From Drosophila persimilis (taxonomy: Eukaryota > Arthropoda > Insecta > Diptera > Drosophilidae): a stretch of 64,000 nucleotides of DNA. The first letter of the stretch is position 1. Each line of letters opens with the position of its first letter. This document shows positions 48,906 to 60,790 of the stretch, one piece after another. The position numbers and the translations under genes are program-made. The stretch lies in contig NW_020825294.1 in the NCBI RefSeq assembly GCF_003286085.1, positions 12,918,501-12,982,500 on the forward strand, read 5' to 3'. A model generated the notes under the pieces. That model was given only the letters and a program-made list of their open reading frames with translations, had not been told where the DNA came from and searched no databases.

Positions 48906-49420
48906 AAAAATTTGTAAATAATTCGCATTTTCATGACATATGAGCAGTGTGACCGACCCTCCGAAATATACCAAAATATACGTCTTATTTTAAAAGTATA
49001 CCGTAAATATACTGCCGAATTCAAGTTGTATTACACATACTTTTCGTTTTTGATATTCCGTCGAATATTACTAGCTAGATAGAAACCTCAGCCCTGCCCA
49101 CATAATTTTATCCGATTAATGAGTCCATTTTCTACTTGACTGCCTTTTTTTAAATACTTGCTCCGTTGTCAAATAAATAAAACTTAAGAGAAAAATCGTT
49201 TGTCCGTTGAATAATACTGACGAGATGAACTAAAACCCTTAGCTCTGACCACGATTTTAGGCCATTGACGTATAAATGTTCTACAAGATTAGCTACTTTT
49301 AAGTAATATATTTAATTATTATTTTTAATTATCCAATTGTGTCTAAAAAATGTTTAAACAAAAAACCAGTGGCAACGTAAGTGTGTATGGAATATCACGT
49401 AATTTCTTACTTGTGGCTTA
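48906..49420 (-). promoter_or_regulatory. Motif 1-headed repeat upstream of cta (copy 2)
   Basis: CAGTGTGACC at 48945-48954 (GGTCACACTG on the cta strand) matches Drosophila core-promoter Motif 1. It is followed, away from the gene, by AAATATACC repeats, ATATTCCGTCGAATATTACT and ~350 bp shared with 35,700-36,060. The likely cta promoter is therefore at the inner edge of a dispersed repeat. Confidence 0.65.
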
Positions 49421-52400
49421 AAGAATAATTAATAAATACATTTTCTCAAATTGATATATTTTAGACCCCATTCATGAATTTTGATTAGTTTCCTTTGTAT
49501 ATATCCTGATCCCGATACTCCATCTTGGTCTCAGTAAGAAGACAGTGTGCTGCAAATTATCGTTAAAATACCTTTAAAACAGAGACTGACAACTTGTTTT
49601 GCAATGCATATTTTACGATTTTCATTGGCCGAAAGAAAAAATCGCGTCGTTCAGTTGGAAAAGCGTTTTTTTTTTAACAAAACCTGTTCCGTTAGTGTAC
49701 GATATATTTAAACTTGTAGAAAAGGGCTATCAAATATATAAAAAAGAGGTTATTTTGATATATTTGATATATATTTTCCAATACCAATTTTAATACTCGT
49801 CCCTGGGGTCCGGTTAACTGACCAACATGGCAGAACCTGAAGAGCATGAAGGCGACCCATCACGTACATTTCTTGTTGGGTTGGGAAATTTCGTTTACAA
49901 TGGTACAGCTTCATACCCGATTCAAAGAGAGCGAAAAAGAGAGCCTTTACCGATTCAAAGCAATTAAAAAGAGCCGAGTGGTGCGCGCCAAATAGAAATT
50001 GTTGGAAAGTGAATGAGCGAAAAGGTTTAAAATCCAATCCATTGGAAAAAATTATGCACGTAACTACGATGCGAGCGAAAATTCAAAAAACCTGCGTATG
50101 GAAGTTTCTATACCACTTGTTTTTCAAAATTTGTAAATAATTCGTATTTTCATGACATATGAGCAGTATGACCGACCATCTGAAATATACCGAAATATAC
50201 AGTCCCATACCAATGAAAAAACCAACTTGGCAACCAAATTCTCCTCTATTTAAACAGATATTAACGACTTAAAGTAAATGGCGGAAAAATCTTTCCATCT
50301 TTCGTCTGAACTTAAAAAAACCACTATATATTTCACCTGAACTGCGCTAAATTGATTCAATTTTCATTATTTTCGGTGGCATATTAAAATACAAAACAAA
50401 CGTTTTTGACGTGTTGCGTTCGAAGATGTCGATAGGCCTAGGGAATTATTTTTAGACACAGTTATGAAAGAAGATTTTCGATCTTATCCCATAACGGAGT
50501 CCCGCAGCCAACTCACCCACACCCCCAAAGAAAAGAGAGTGGCCAGCATCCCAAATGAACTTGGTCCAAGGGCAATAGAAAGGAACGCTGGGGATCAGTG
50601 GCACGGATGAATTTGATAAGCTAAGAAGGGGATCAGATAAAAAAAAACCCGCAACGGAGGCTCACGCGAACGCGTAGCCGATTGACTGAGAAATTGTTGC
50701 GAAGTTCGGTTTTGGAAAAAAAGGACCAGGATCTGGGAAAAAGCAGAACGTTTAGAGCTGACCTGCAGGTTTAAATGGGGGGAAGAGAAACCACAAAAAC
50801 GAGAGAGTGAGAAAACTGCTGCACATCGCTGGGAGATTAAAAATATTCTGATCCGGATCTCAGGTAGGTGGCTACGTCGGAGGTAAGACACCGACCCTCA
50901 ACATGGTCCACGTCTATGTTGAGGGGAGTAAATGTACGATTTTTGTCGAGTAGAGTCCGTTTGTCCCCTTTTCGGTTATTTTTGTTGTTTCAATTGTCCG
51001 AGATAGTGCGACCTGAGGGCTTGGGAAGCACCCAGCCCTGAGAGCACGACTCTTTCGAAATGCTCTCGAAGGAATTAATTAAGGAAGTCTTGAGGCGAGA
51101 TACCTTTTATGCCCTTGAAGATGAAATATTCCAGTTTTTATGGAAGCTAGTCTAGTCTGCACAGCTCTGAACGGTTTTTCCTTAAAATATACTTTTTATT
51201 TTGATAAAATATATATATCTTACCAAGTATGTATAAAAAAAAACATCATCGGAAGGAGCTTGGTGAACTGTCTGACAATCCGGATAATAAAGAGAAGTCA
51301 CTTCGGAATATATATGACTTGCTCTAATTAGACTGGGCAATGGTAGCATGAGATTGAGATTGTAGACCTGGTTGATTAGATCACATACCCATACTTAGAA
51401 TTAGCAAAATATCCCCAAAATTTGTTTCTACAAATTTAAAAAAAAAAACGCGTTTTGATTACTTTTGCACTTTTATAATTTTCACTCGGCATCTACACCG
51501 CCAACCTATTTAAAGAAATATATGTATGTCCTTTCATCTGAATTTGTATTACTGTCCTTACAATGGCTATACCTGGAAATCTATTAATACAAATTAAATT
51601 GTTCTACCTATTTTAATGTTTCTTCAACTTTTGCACTGTTATTTTCTCGAACAAAATTGTTTATGATACATACAAGTATATGATCATATTATATATTTTA
51701 ATTTATAAGAGTGCTGAGTCGTTCATCTTTTCCATTAGGCGGATTTAAGTCTTTCAACGAGAATACCCCGCTTTAATGCTCACGACGTGCACATAACAAC
51801 CACGAATATCGCGAACATCTACTAATTCAGAGCGAACTCTTTTCGAGTGGAGGAAAGACGAGCGTACTATGTTGGATGAGGTGGGAGACAACTTTAACGA
51901 GATAATCGATGGGGACTATATCTTCGGTAGTAACCAGAAAAAGGAGATGAAGAACATTGTAACCCTGCCACAGGCTTTTGGCGATTTCAGAAGCGGTCTC
52001 GAGATTTACCCCAAAAGCAAGGTGGAACCATGTGCTTAAGGAAACTAGGCCTTTTTCCATGGCAGGTTTTTTATTGATTTGCTAAATCTAGGCAGACCCG
52101 TCTGCAGATGAATTGCTAAGTTTAATTGAATATTAGTATTACAAGTAAAGTTCCACACACTTCATATGTTTTCACATGCAAAACCACCGTCTGCGGATGA
52201 ATTGCTTAGTTTAATTATATATATTATTTTGGAAGTAATTTTAAGGGAACATCATGATCTTCACATATGTAAATAAATGAGTTTCTAATTCAATATTTGT
52301 ATTAAAAAAACACTCCGAACATTTGGATAGAGATGGAGACCATCTTCTGAAGAAGCATTCTTCGTAACAAACGTCATTACTCTACGTATCGCATTCCTTA

Positions 52401-53108
52401 ATATCCAGTTGACATTAGATTTTGCCAACTGACTGACTGCAAAAACAGAGACAGACTTATAAGAAAAGCATGTAGTGAGAGCGAGAGAGAGCATATGCGT
52501 CAGAATGGCTTTCAGTTGAGAAGAGAAAAGCTAACTCGGCAAAGTCGAACTCCTAACAGCTATAACCATATAGAGATGTAACTGTTCATGCAACGGAAAT
52601 GTACCAAAGGAATTAGTTGGATTGTGTGCCAGGTCTTCGGCTCTAGGAACCGACGCGTTCGGCTCTGGTAGGCTGTCCCGTTTGTTCGGCGACACGAGTC
52701 GCATCATGTCATGAGCCAGCCAGCCCAGCAGCCCATTTGCGTGTGTTCTTTTAACTTTTAGCGTCTGATACGTTTCTATTTTGTCTGTTCTAGCGTATTT
52801 TAATGTATGCGTGGACACAATAAAAACTGAAAATTCGTGTTTCGCTTTTGTTTCCAGTTTCTACCAAATCTACGATTTTACCTGACCACCGTGTTGGGAG
52901 CGTGGGAAATAAATACAAGCAGTTAGTGACAAAGTCTAATGTCATATGGCCATATTCAATTCATACGATACTCAAAGATCGCTCCTCTCTAATACCGGTT
53001 TATGACAACTCTGGAGAGCGGGTGCCGTTGTTTACGTTTTACGTTTGTTTTCCTATTGGCAGTGTGACAATTTCGCTTGCACGTAATTAATTCAGTCAAT
53101 TGCTTAAA
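49421..53108. other. cta-FAM210 intergenic region
   Basis: About 3.7 kb, A/T-rich. It holds a second copy of the cta promoter segment (50,124-50,202), a pair of CCGTCTGC(A/G)GATGAATTGCT direct repeats (about 52,099 and 52,188), and a stretch at 51,830-52,045 with open frames on both strands. A near-Motif 1 site (GCAGTGTGACAA) at 53,060 may mark the promoter of the following gene. No complete gene was seen. Confidence 0.5.
50124..50202 (-). repeat. Duplicate of the cta promoter segment
   Basis: About 78 bases match 48,906-48,984 almost exactly, from AAATTTGTAAATAATTCG through CATGACATATGAGCAGT and GACCGACC to ATATACC(A/G)AAATATAC. The Motif 1 core has changed from AGTGTGACC to AGTATGACC. Confidence 0.75.
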
Positions 53109-54650
53109 ATGTTTATAAATACTGGCAAAGCTTCTATGGTGTATGCAGTACGCTTACCTGGCAGCGGAATACAGAATTTAAAGAGATACACAGGTGAGTT
53201 AAGCGGCAGTGGATTCTTGTCCAGAGGTCACAAAGTTTAAAATCATTACACACATACACTCGCACGGTCCATTGGGCAATCAGTTGGCAGATAATAGAAT
53301 CAGCCTCGACAGATGTCATAGATTGAAATTAACTCGCAGACAAAGTAGGAGGTACATATGTATGTACATAATATGTCTGCATGTGTATATTCAGCTGAAC
53401 TTTGTACCCTGGTCTGCTAAACAGCGCAGTACCTCTAAAATAAAAATATTTTCGAATATTAATTATCCTTACTGCTTATATAGCCGTTCAACCTTTTCAT
53501 ACGAGCTCTAAAATACAAAATTATGCCGCCGCTGCTGCTCTCCCTCTCCCGATCAACGTGGATGCTGCTGAGACAACACGCTTCTCACCACAGCGCTCCA
53601 GAGACATCACTTGCACAGTAATGATGGCACAGGCACCCATCTCAACCATCGACATTACCACGGATAACAGCAGCAGCGCCAGCCTGTCCGGTTCAGGGTA
53701 CCAGGATCCCCATGTCCAGTCGTACGACTGCTTCGGATCCATCAGCCTTAATTCGGTGATGCAGAGCAATGTTCCCACACCATTTGGAGGAATGCACAAG
53801 TTCTCGCATCTCAACATGCCTGGAGGGCAGTGGTCGCAGGAATATAAGTTTACATCGCAGAACCTCCATAGCTCCCATTACAGCTCTCTTCGTGATAGCG
53901 CTCGTGCAGATTGGGGAAGCTACGATCAGAATGCAACCCTTGGAACCAGCAGAGGTGAGCATCCTTCAATCTGTTGTTTAAATTGAATGATTACTTGCAT
54001 GCCAGCAGGCGCTTACTAACTTACTAGTTGTACATATTTGATATTTCATTCGGGACATTTCTAATGATGATCATAAAACAAAATCGCTCGCATGCGTGGC
54101 TCATGTTCTGTAGGCGTTTCTACCCGACGCAACTATAGTACACATTCTGCGCCACCCTCTTCCGAAACGACTCCACCGCCGGCGAGTTCAGCAACAAAAG
54201 ATCCCCCAACGGAAGCTAAATTGACGAAAAAAGAGAAACTGAAGCAGGCGTTCAAGGAGTATGGCACTACCATAATAACATTCCATGTGGGCATCTCTTT
54301 AATTTCGCTTGGAGGCTTCTATTTACTGGTGTCCAGGTAAGGCGGTAATCACTCGCTCATTTGCATTTGCCTGCTTTTAACTTGTTCTTTAAGGCACTAA
54401 AAATACACCAACTAATGTGGTTTTCCTTCCTTTCAGTGGAATAAATTTGGTGCCCGTTCTGGAATTCCTCGGAATTACCTCAACTGCGATTGCGGAGAAG
54501 GTGGCCACTGGCAGCACCTTTGTGGTGGCCTATGCCGTTCACAAAGTTTTTGCTCCTGCCAGAATAAGCATTACGTTAGGCGCCACTCCATTTATTGTAC
54601 GCTTTCTGCGCTCAAAGGGATTCCTGAAGTCAAAATCTAACAGCACTTAG
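53109..54650 (+). CDS. FAM210/DUF1279-family mitochondrial membrane protein
   Basis: Exons 53109-53193, 54114-54336 and 54437-54650 join in phase (173 residues). A 157-codon exon (53484-53954) can be inserted without shifting frame (330 residues). The first exon encodes a mitochondrial-targeting-like N-terminus (MVYAVRLPGSGIQNLKRYT) and the second adds RRNYSTHS. The conserved domain starts KKEKLKQAFKEYGTTIITFHV, with a membrane segment ISLISLGGFYLLVS. A second hydrophobic stretch follows (NLVPVLEFLGI, then GSTFVVAYAVHKVFAPARIS). FAM210B-type proteins sit in the mitochondrial membrane and influence energy metabolism. The basic C-terminus (FLRSKGFLKSKS) is family-like. A strong AATAAATAAATAAA follows at ~54,762. 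Confidence 0.82.
53484..53954 (+). CDS. 157-codon cassette exon of the FAM210-like gene
   Basis: Acceptor gcttatatag and donor AGAG|GTGAGC flank 471 nt with no stop in the frame set by phase 1 on both sides. It encodes AVQPFHTSSKIQNYAAAAAL, a Ser/Thr-rich middle and a His/Ser/Gln-rich end (FTSQNLHSSHYSSLRDSARA), joining to GVSTRRNYS. A second, out-of-frame ATG at 53523 opens a 32-codon frame with a targeting-like sequence. It could be a constitutive internal exon, an alternative cassette, or an alternative start with an internal Met (for example 53623). Confidence 0.6.
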
Positions 54651-55390
54651 TGCCATTCGAAAACATATACAACATACATACATACATATATATCCTCGTT
54701 ATCAGTATACCATGATTTATACATATTTTATCCCTGCATGCAAGGTGATCGTTATTCGCAGAATAAATAAATAAAAAAAATAAAAGCAAGTGGCTATCCA
54801 TTCAAACCTTTAACAATAGTGTTCAATGGAATTCTTAGAATTCAAATCAATTTGATCCACGTATTCGCTGTCCGTGGATACTTATAGTTTTCTTCCGCCT
54901 GCTACAGACATTTGCACGAACGAAATATAAACCGAGACCATACTCAGTTCTGGGCACTTCGGCATCAAAGACAACAATAAAGAGTTCAAATAGATATGTA
55001 TTTCCCTTTTTTCAATTATATTTTTTCTCATTTTTTTAGTTTTTCTTTTGTTTGGCATATTTATAGAAAAAATAGTTATAAAACTTTAGCTTTCTCCTCT
55101 GCTACACACTTGCGATTCATCGGTATCATCCGGGCTTATGTTTATACTGCCTAGACTATAAATATATTGGTATTAAGTAAACAATAATTGTAATAGTTAT
55201 ACAATATTAAGTTAAGACTTATCAGCTAGACGAAAAAGATGCTGGAAGAACCAAATTAACAGTTTCCAAACTTTCAATGCACTCTTCAACTCCTGATCCT
55301 GATTTTCCTGATTAGCTAAACTCCTCCTCCATCACTGTTTGTACGCTGTTTAAAGCTTAACATCTAATTGTAATTGTACGTTATCCCCGT
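54651..55390. other. Convergent 3' region between FAM210-like gene and transporter
   Basis: Contains the plus-strand poly(A) signals near 54,762 and the presumed 3' UTR of the transporter on the minus strand. It is A/T-rich, with T-runs at about 55,010-55,060. No ORF of note. Confidence 0.55.
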
Positions 55391-57378
55391 TCAGTAACCG
55401 TCGACAGCTTCCTCGTCGATTTGTGCCTCGAGTTTTTCCTCAGCTTTGGCCTTGCGTCGCTCTATCCATGGCATGAAACTCCACAGGCTGGCACCCGCGA
55501 GTAGCGTTAGTCCCAGGGCGTGGAAGAGCGGATTGTAATCGTCAACGGCCTCGTACCAGTAGTTGCACAGTGGCGGGCCTACCAACTGAAGGATGCCGTT
55601 AATAAAAAGACTGATGCCATAGGACGATGTCAGGCGTTCTGTGCCAAGCATGTCAGCCATTATGACCGCGGTGATTCCCACATAGATTCCGGAAGCGAGG
55701 CCAAAGAGGGCACACCAAAAGCAAACCGTGCTGTAGGAGGAGGCAAATGGCAGTAGCGTGAGGGAAAGACCCGATATGGACAAGCCGCCCACAAAGTACC
55801 AGGTCTTGGGAATTAGTCCCATGTCCGAAAGAGCTGAGCCGCCAATACGGCCAATCAGGTCCGTGGCGGATACAACAGAAAGCAGGTAGGCCGCCAACGA
55901 TTTATTGAAGCCCCTGTCAGCGCCAAAACTGGGCAGCAAAATGATGAAGTTGGTGTAACTGATGGCATTCGTCGAATTGGAGATTAATATGACCAAGTAC
56001 ATGGGATCTTTGAGCAGGCTGAGGTCGAAGAACTTGGATCGCTGCGAGGACTGCGTCTTTCCCTGAGTGTCGTCAGTTGCCTGGGCCTTGTCTTGGCCAG
56101 TTGTGTCCACTGCTGATCCATTGCTACCTACCGAGCGCAGCGACAAATGCGATGAGAATTCCTTTGGCTGAAAGGACAACGTGCTGCCGTGGTACGGTGT
56201 GCTGATGTACAAGAAGCTGCTTGTCGAAGGCGACCGCTTCGACAGTCGGGACCTCGACAAATTCCTCAGAGTGAGCTTGGAACTGGAGCGACCTTCGGGC
56301 ACGGCGTACAGCGATGATTGCGAATTCAGTTGGCCCGGCGTGAATGTCTGATTTCTTTGGGGCAGTCTCACCGGCGTGCTGATCTTCCTAGTGCGAGGCT
56401 GGAACTCATCGCCGGGCTTTGCGTAGCTCTGGACTACGGCCTCCGAGGCACTTCTCACGAACTGCTGCTTGTCATCGTCGGGCAGATAGAGCGGCGATGG
56501 TGGCGAATTGTAAGGCAACAGCTGCTTGTCAGACTGCTCGTGGTTGGTTGCCGTTTCATCGACATTCTCGAACTTCATCACTATTCCGATGTCTTCCTCC
56601 TCGGGTATGTCGTCTAGTGCCTGGCGAGCACGGGGCACTCGAACCATGTGCTGTTCCACGGGCTCGTAGAACAGGGCAGCCACAAAAACGTTCAGTGTGA
56701 TGCCGCCCATAATCAAACAGGAGCCATGGTAGCCATAGGTCTCCAGCAGCCAGCGCAGCAGAGGCGGCAGAATAATGCTGCCCAGAGCACTGCCCGAGAT
56801 GCACAGACCGTTGGCCAGTCCGCGCAGCTTTACAAAGTAAGACGTTACAATATACACTGTGGGCGGAAAAGATAGCCCAGCGCCAATCCCCACCAGGACT
56901 CCATAGCTAAATGACGGAACGACAGAAAATACTTCAGTTTTGGAAACCAAATGTGATTCGATTGGCTCACCTGATATACAAATACTCAACTGACGATGCC
57001 CAGAAGGAGAGTATCATTCCCAGAGATGCTGACGCTCCTCCCAGCAGGGTGACCGTCCGATATGAATACTTCACAGAAAGAATACTCGATACAGGTCCTG
57101 GAATGAGCAATCAGACAGTGAAAAGGGACACGTGACAGCTGGAAACTTACCCAACGAACTGTAGAGGAAGTAGCATATTGCCGGGATCCACGAGGCCTTT
57201 GTCGGAGTCGCATTGAACTCCTCTACAAACTCAACGAAGAGTACCCCGAAGCTCTTGATTGTGCCAGGAATGAGTATGTTGGTCAAGCAGGAACCAAACA
57301 GTACTAGCCAACCCCAGCCACCGTCGGGCGGCACCAGATCGTACTCCTCGCTGTCATCTTTCTTGTTGAGTAAGCTAA
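55391..57378 (-). CDS. SLC16-like monocarboxylate transporter (first exon not found)
   Basis: Major-facilitator protein of the monocarboxylate-porter family, expected in the plasma membrane with proton-linked carriage of lactate, pyruvate or related acids. Exons 57378-57151, 57097-56971 and 56906-55391 join in phase to give 622 residues. The SLC16 signature PPDGGWGWLVLFGSCL opens the first membrane segment. YGVLVGIGAGLSFPPTVYIV, LRGLANGLCISGSALG and RIGGSALSDMG are typical family motifs. A ~220-residue Ser/Gln-rich cytoplasmic loop separates the two six-helix halves. The C-terminus is acidic (AEEKLEAQIDEEAVDGY). The most upstream exon begins in phase 1 (after one base of a split codon), so at least one more coding exon with the start lies to the right. 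I could not assign the Drosophila paralog. Confidence 0.88.
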
Positions 57379-58934
57379 CTGTGGGGCAGTCGAGAAGAGA
57401 GTTAATGGATTACTTAGAATGGATTGACGTTGCCTCTACTTAACTCTACTCAAGTGCTACATAAGTGTAGCAATAAAACAAAATCGCGAAGTTCGAGCCA
57501 CTTACACGTCTATATCTTTCAAGAAATTTGTTTTCCGGCCAGAGGCCCGGCAGAATTACGCCTGCAGTGCAGAATTTATTTATTTTCCGGCAATCGTCGC
57601 ATTCGAACGTGGGTTCATACTTTAACTAATCTAATAAATACAAATATTAGCGGTTATCCCTGTCCTGGTGATGGCGTTGATTGGTGATCCCAGGCGCGGA
57701 TTCGAGTCGAGTTTTATTTTCACAGATACAAATGACCGACGTTAATTCTTGAATGTTAATGTCCTTGAAAGACAAGTTCTTATCGCCGAAATGTGATCAA
57801 ATGAAGCATAAAATACCCTTAAATGGATCTGCTCACATAATCGATCGAGTACGCCCGATGCCCATCTTTATTGAACAGATTGAACCCATAGGTACTCCAT
57901 AAATGCCTCCAATAACTCTTTCTTTTTATATTTATTTCTGTGTATAGACCATACATATATGTATACGATACATACTATACATATGGGTCCTGGGTTGACC
58001 TTGGCACTGATCAAGAACCTGTAAGCATTAGGGGTCGACGAGTCTCCTACATTCTATCTCACACTGCGAGTAAACGATAGAATACATATCTACATTATAG
58101 GTACATGCATAGGTTATGTATGTCTAAGTCTTTGTGGGTTTGTTATGACATGGATGTGATCGATGGAGGTCATCGATCAATAACGAGAACAAATCGAATT
58201 TAAACCCACGTACATACACCAGCCTCTTCAAGCAATCAAAAGCTGTATGGACTTTCGATGGATTGTATGCTACAGCCTTAAAGGTTTTTATTTTGTAAAT
58301 GATGGATCCAGTGTTGATGGTTCATGTTGTTGTTGTTCTTTTTGTTTTTGTATAGTTTACTGACCTTTTTTATTACTATTTTCATTTTTGGCTCCATTTA
58401 ACTTATGATCTTTGCTGTTTTCTTTCTGTGTACTTATAACTTTTTCCTTATGCATGGTCTGTAAGAAGAGAAAGAGAGAGAACATGTTTTTCTTGTTGTT
58501 TGTTTTGTTGGTGGGGTGTAATGAAAGCTTAAAAGCATACGTGGATCGTGTCTTAAGTCATGTTTTTCGGCTGGTGCAGGACCATGGTAAAGCTATAGCA
58601 GAAGGAAACATCAAGCACATTGGGAATTGAGGAACTCCAAAGCAGACATTGATTCATTGATTGGTCCACCGAATCTAGGAAAACTTCCTCCCACTCCCAC
58701 ATGACTGGTATTGAGAGGTGCAAAACAAAGACACTGCTTACGGAGGAGGGAGCTCCCACAGGTACCAGGTGTGATGAATGCTTAGTCTGCACTTACTCGA
58801 ATACGTTTCGTATTCGTATATGCAAGTAATCTATATGCACCTTCTACTCCGGATTCATCATCTACGCAGCGTAACAAACTTTTATTCCATCATGACATTG
58901 CTGCTGATGTCCGTCGTACGCTCGAAAGATCTTC
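57379..58934. other. Upstream region of the transporter
   Basis: No exon completing the transporter could be identified. A perfect minus-strand GTAAGT donor at ~57,508 closes a segment that has an in-frame stop in the required phase, so it could only be noncoding. The rest is A/T-rich with a microsatellite at about 57,950-57,990. Confidence 0.45.
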
Positions 58935-59113
58935 TCATGCCCGGTACGCAGCAAGTATGGATTTATCATTAAAAATAGCCGAGTCGATATCGTCATCGTC
59001 CGACTCAAAACCGAAGCGATCCCAGTATTGAGAGTGTGCCACAGCAGTGTAAGCCTCGGATATTGTAGGATTTATATGAAATTCGGATGAAAGGCAGCCC
59101 TTAATCAATTGAA
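58935..59113 (-). CDS. Unidentified 3'-terminal exon (59 codons)
   Basis: Minus-strand exon with acceptor gatgtttcag, entered after one base of a split codon. It is open for 58 residues and ends at TGA (58937-58935). The translation reads LIKGCLSSEFHINPTISEAY and then YWDRFGFESDDDDIDSAIF, a strongly protein-like mix with an acidic run. I do not recognise the family. Its upstream exons are not visible nearby, where dispersed repeats now sit (59,268-60,790). It could be the last exon of a gene reaching beyond 60 kb, or a fragment left by repeat insertion. Confidence 0.5.
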
Positions 59114-59267
59114 CTGAAACATCATTTTACACAACTCAGCCAAATCTGATATTAATCGCCAAGAATCCCACTGCTGGAGCCCACTGCTCCCATTTCCTAT
59201 TCGCATTCACCGAGATAACCGGCGACAGGCAGACGCACAAGCGAATGCCCGAGAATGGAAAAACAAA

Positions 59268-60343
59268 CGAGGGGGAACGTTGTGAGTTGCTGCGGACACC
59301 GCAACTCTACAGTTATACCCGATACTAAGTCAGTATGGCTCTCCTCCGGCAGACGCCGCTAATATTAAACGACACGACAAAGAGTGCGTGCGAGAGAGAC
59401 AGAAAATCAGTCTGAGCGTGACGTCGGGCGCTGCGTAGCCACTAAAAATTGATTTCTTGCTTTTGGCTACAAAAATGATCCGATCTGATCCAGATTCGGC
59501 AACCGGATAGATATGGTCATTGTCTATGATTCTGCGTTTTAGTTTACTCGATTTTGCAATATTGTGGATGCAACAGATTTTCGTCCTTTGTGTGGGCGGA
59601 AGGGGGTGGGGCGAAATTTTGAGATATACGTTTTATAGTGAGATCTAACAGGAGTGCGGATACCAAATTTGGTTACTCTAGCCTTAATAGTCTCTGAGAT
59701 TTATGAATTTCCCCAGATCTGCATCCTTTGCGGGGGCGGAAGGGGGTGTGGCGAAATTTTGAAACAAACTCGTCTCGGTCCGATATATTAGGAGTGTGGA
59801 TACCAAATTTGGTTGCTCTAGCTTTTATAGTCTCTGAGATCTAGGCGCTAATGTTTTACTCTAAGCAAAGCCGCCTATGCTACGTGTGTGTTAGAGAGAG
59901 ACAGGGCGAGAAAAAATGAAATTGTTTTCTTGATGCTGGCTATAATAATAATACGATCCAATTCAGATTCCGCAGTCTAAAAGATATCGTCATTCTCTAC
60001 GATTCTGCCACAGATTTTCGCCCTTTGTGGGGGCGGAAGTGGGCGGGGCAAAGTTTTGAAATATTTTTGTAGCAGTGACATATCACAGAAGTCTGGATCC
60101 AAAACATCGTTGCTCTAGCTCTTATAGTCTTTGAGCATAAGGCGCTGAAGGGGACGGACAGACGGACAGACGGACGGACGGACAGACGGACAGACAGACA
60201 TGGCTCAATCGACTCGGCTATTGATGCTGATCAAGAATATATATACTTTATGGGGTCGGAAACGATTCCTTCTGGACGTTACACACATACACTTTTACCA
60301 CAAATCTAATATACCCCAATACTCATTTTGAGTATCGGGTATA
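59268..60343 (-). mobile_element. TATACCCGATACT-end dispersed repeat, full copy 4
   Basis: Same orientation and ends as the copies at 41 and 43 kb, but clearly more diverged and with a small internal deletion (about 60,005). It has a longer (GACGGACA)n tract at about 60,155-60,200 and keeps the left hairpin and the right palindrome (ACTCATTTTGAGT). Confidence 0.85.
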
Positions 60344-60415
60344 AAAATACATGCAGTTCACGCACAGACCCAGACAGATCGCTGCTCGACTCGAGTCGAG
60401 TTTCGCTGATAAGGC

Positions 60416-60790
60416 TTTTTATACCTGGTACTCGAAGAGTATAGCGGTATATAGATCAGCATCAATAGCCGAGTCGATATACATATGTACATACATATGT
60501 AGTCATGTCTGTCTGTCCGTCACTATGAGCGCCTACTGCCCAGGAGCTAAAAGAGCAAGAGCAACCAAATTTCGCAATTCCTAGAGCAACTCCTGTAATA
60601 TCACACTGTCACAAGTGTACTTCGCCCCCACAAGGGCCGAAAATTGTGGCATCCCCAATTTCGAACGTACGAGAGAACAAAAACGCAGAATCAAGGGAAT
60701 GACCAGAGACTGCCGAAAGCAAGAGAGATGGCAACACACATACTGACTGAGTACCAGGCATGAAGTAGTACCGAGACAGAACGTTCCCGT
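60416..60790 (+). mobile_element. Related short repeat with TATACC(T)GGTACTCGAAGAGT end
   Basis: Starts TTTTTATACCTGGTACTCG with its own small palindrome (ACTCGAAGAGT). It shares the ATCAGCATCAATAGCCGAGTCGAT-type segment with the main family and ends ACTGAGTACCAGGCATGAAG...GAACGTTCCCG. It is a distinct subfamily, 73 bp from copy 4. Confidence 0.7.

Noticed and set aside
53523..53621. Targeting-like 32-residue ORF starting MPPLLLSLSRSTW
   Set aside because: Out of frame with the downstream FAM210 exons, with no donor of the right phase; probably a by-product of the cassette exon's other frame.
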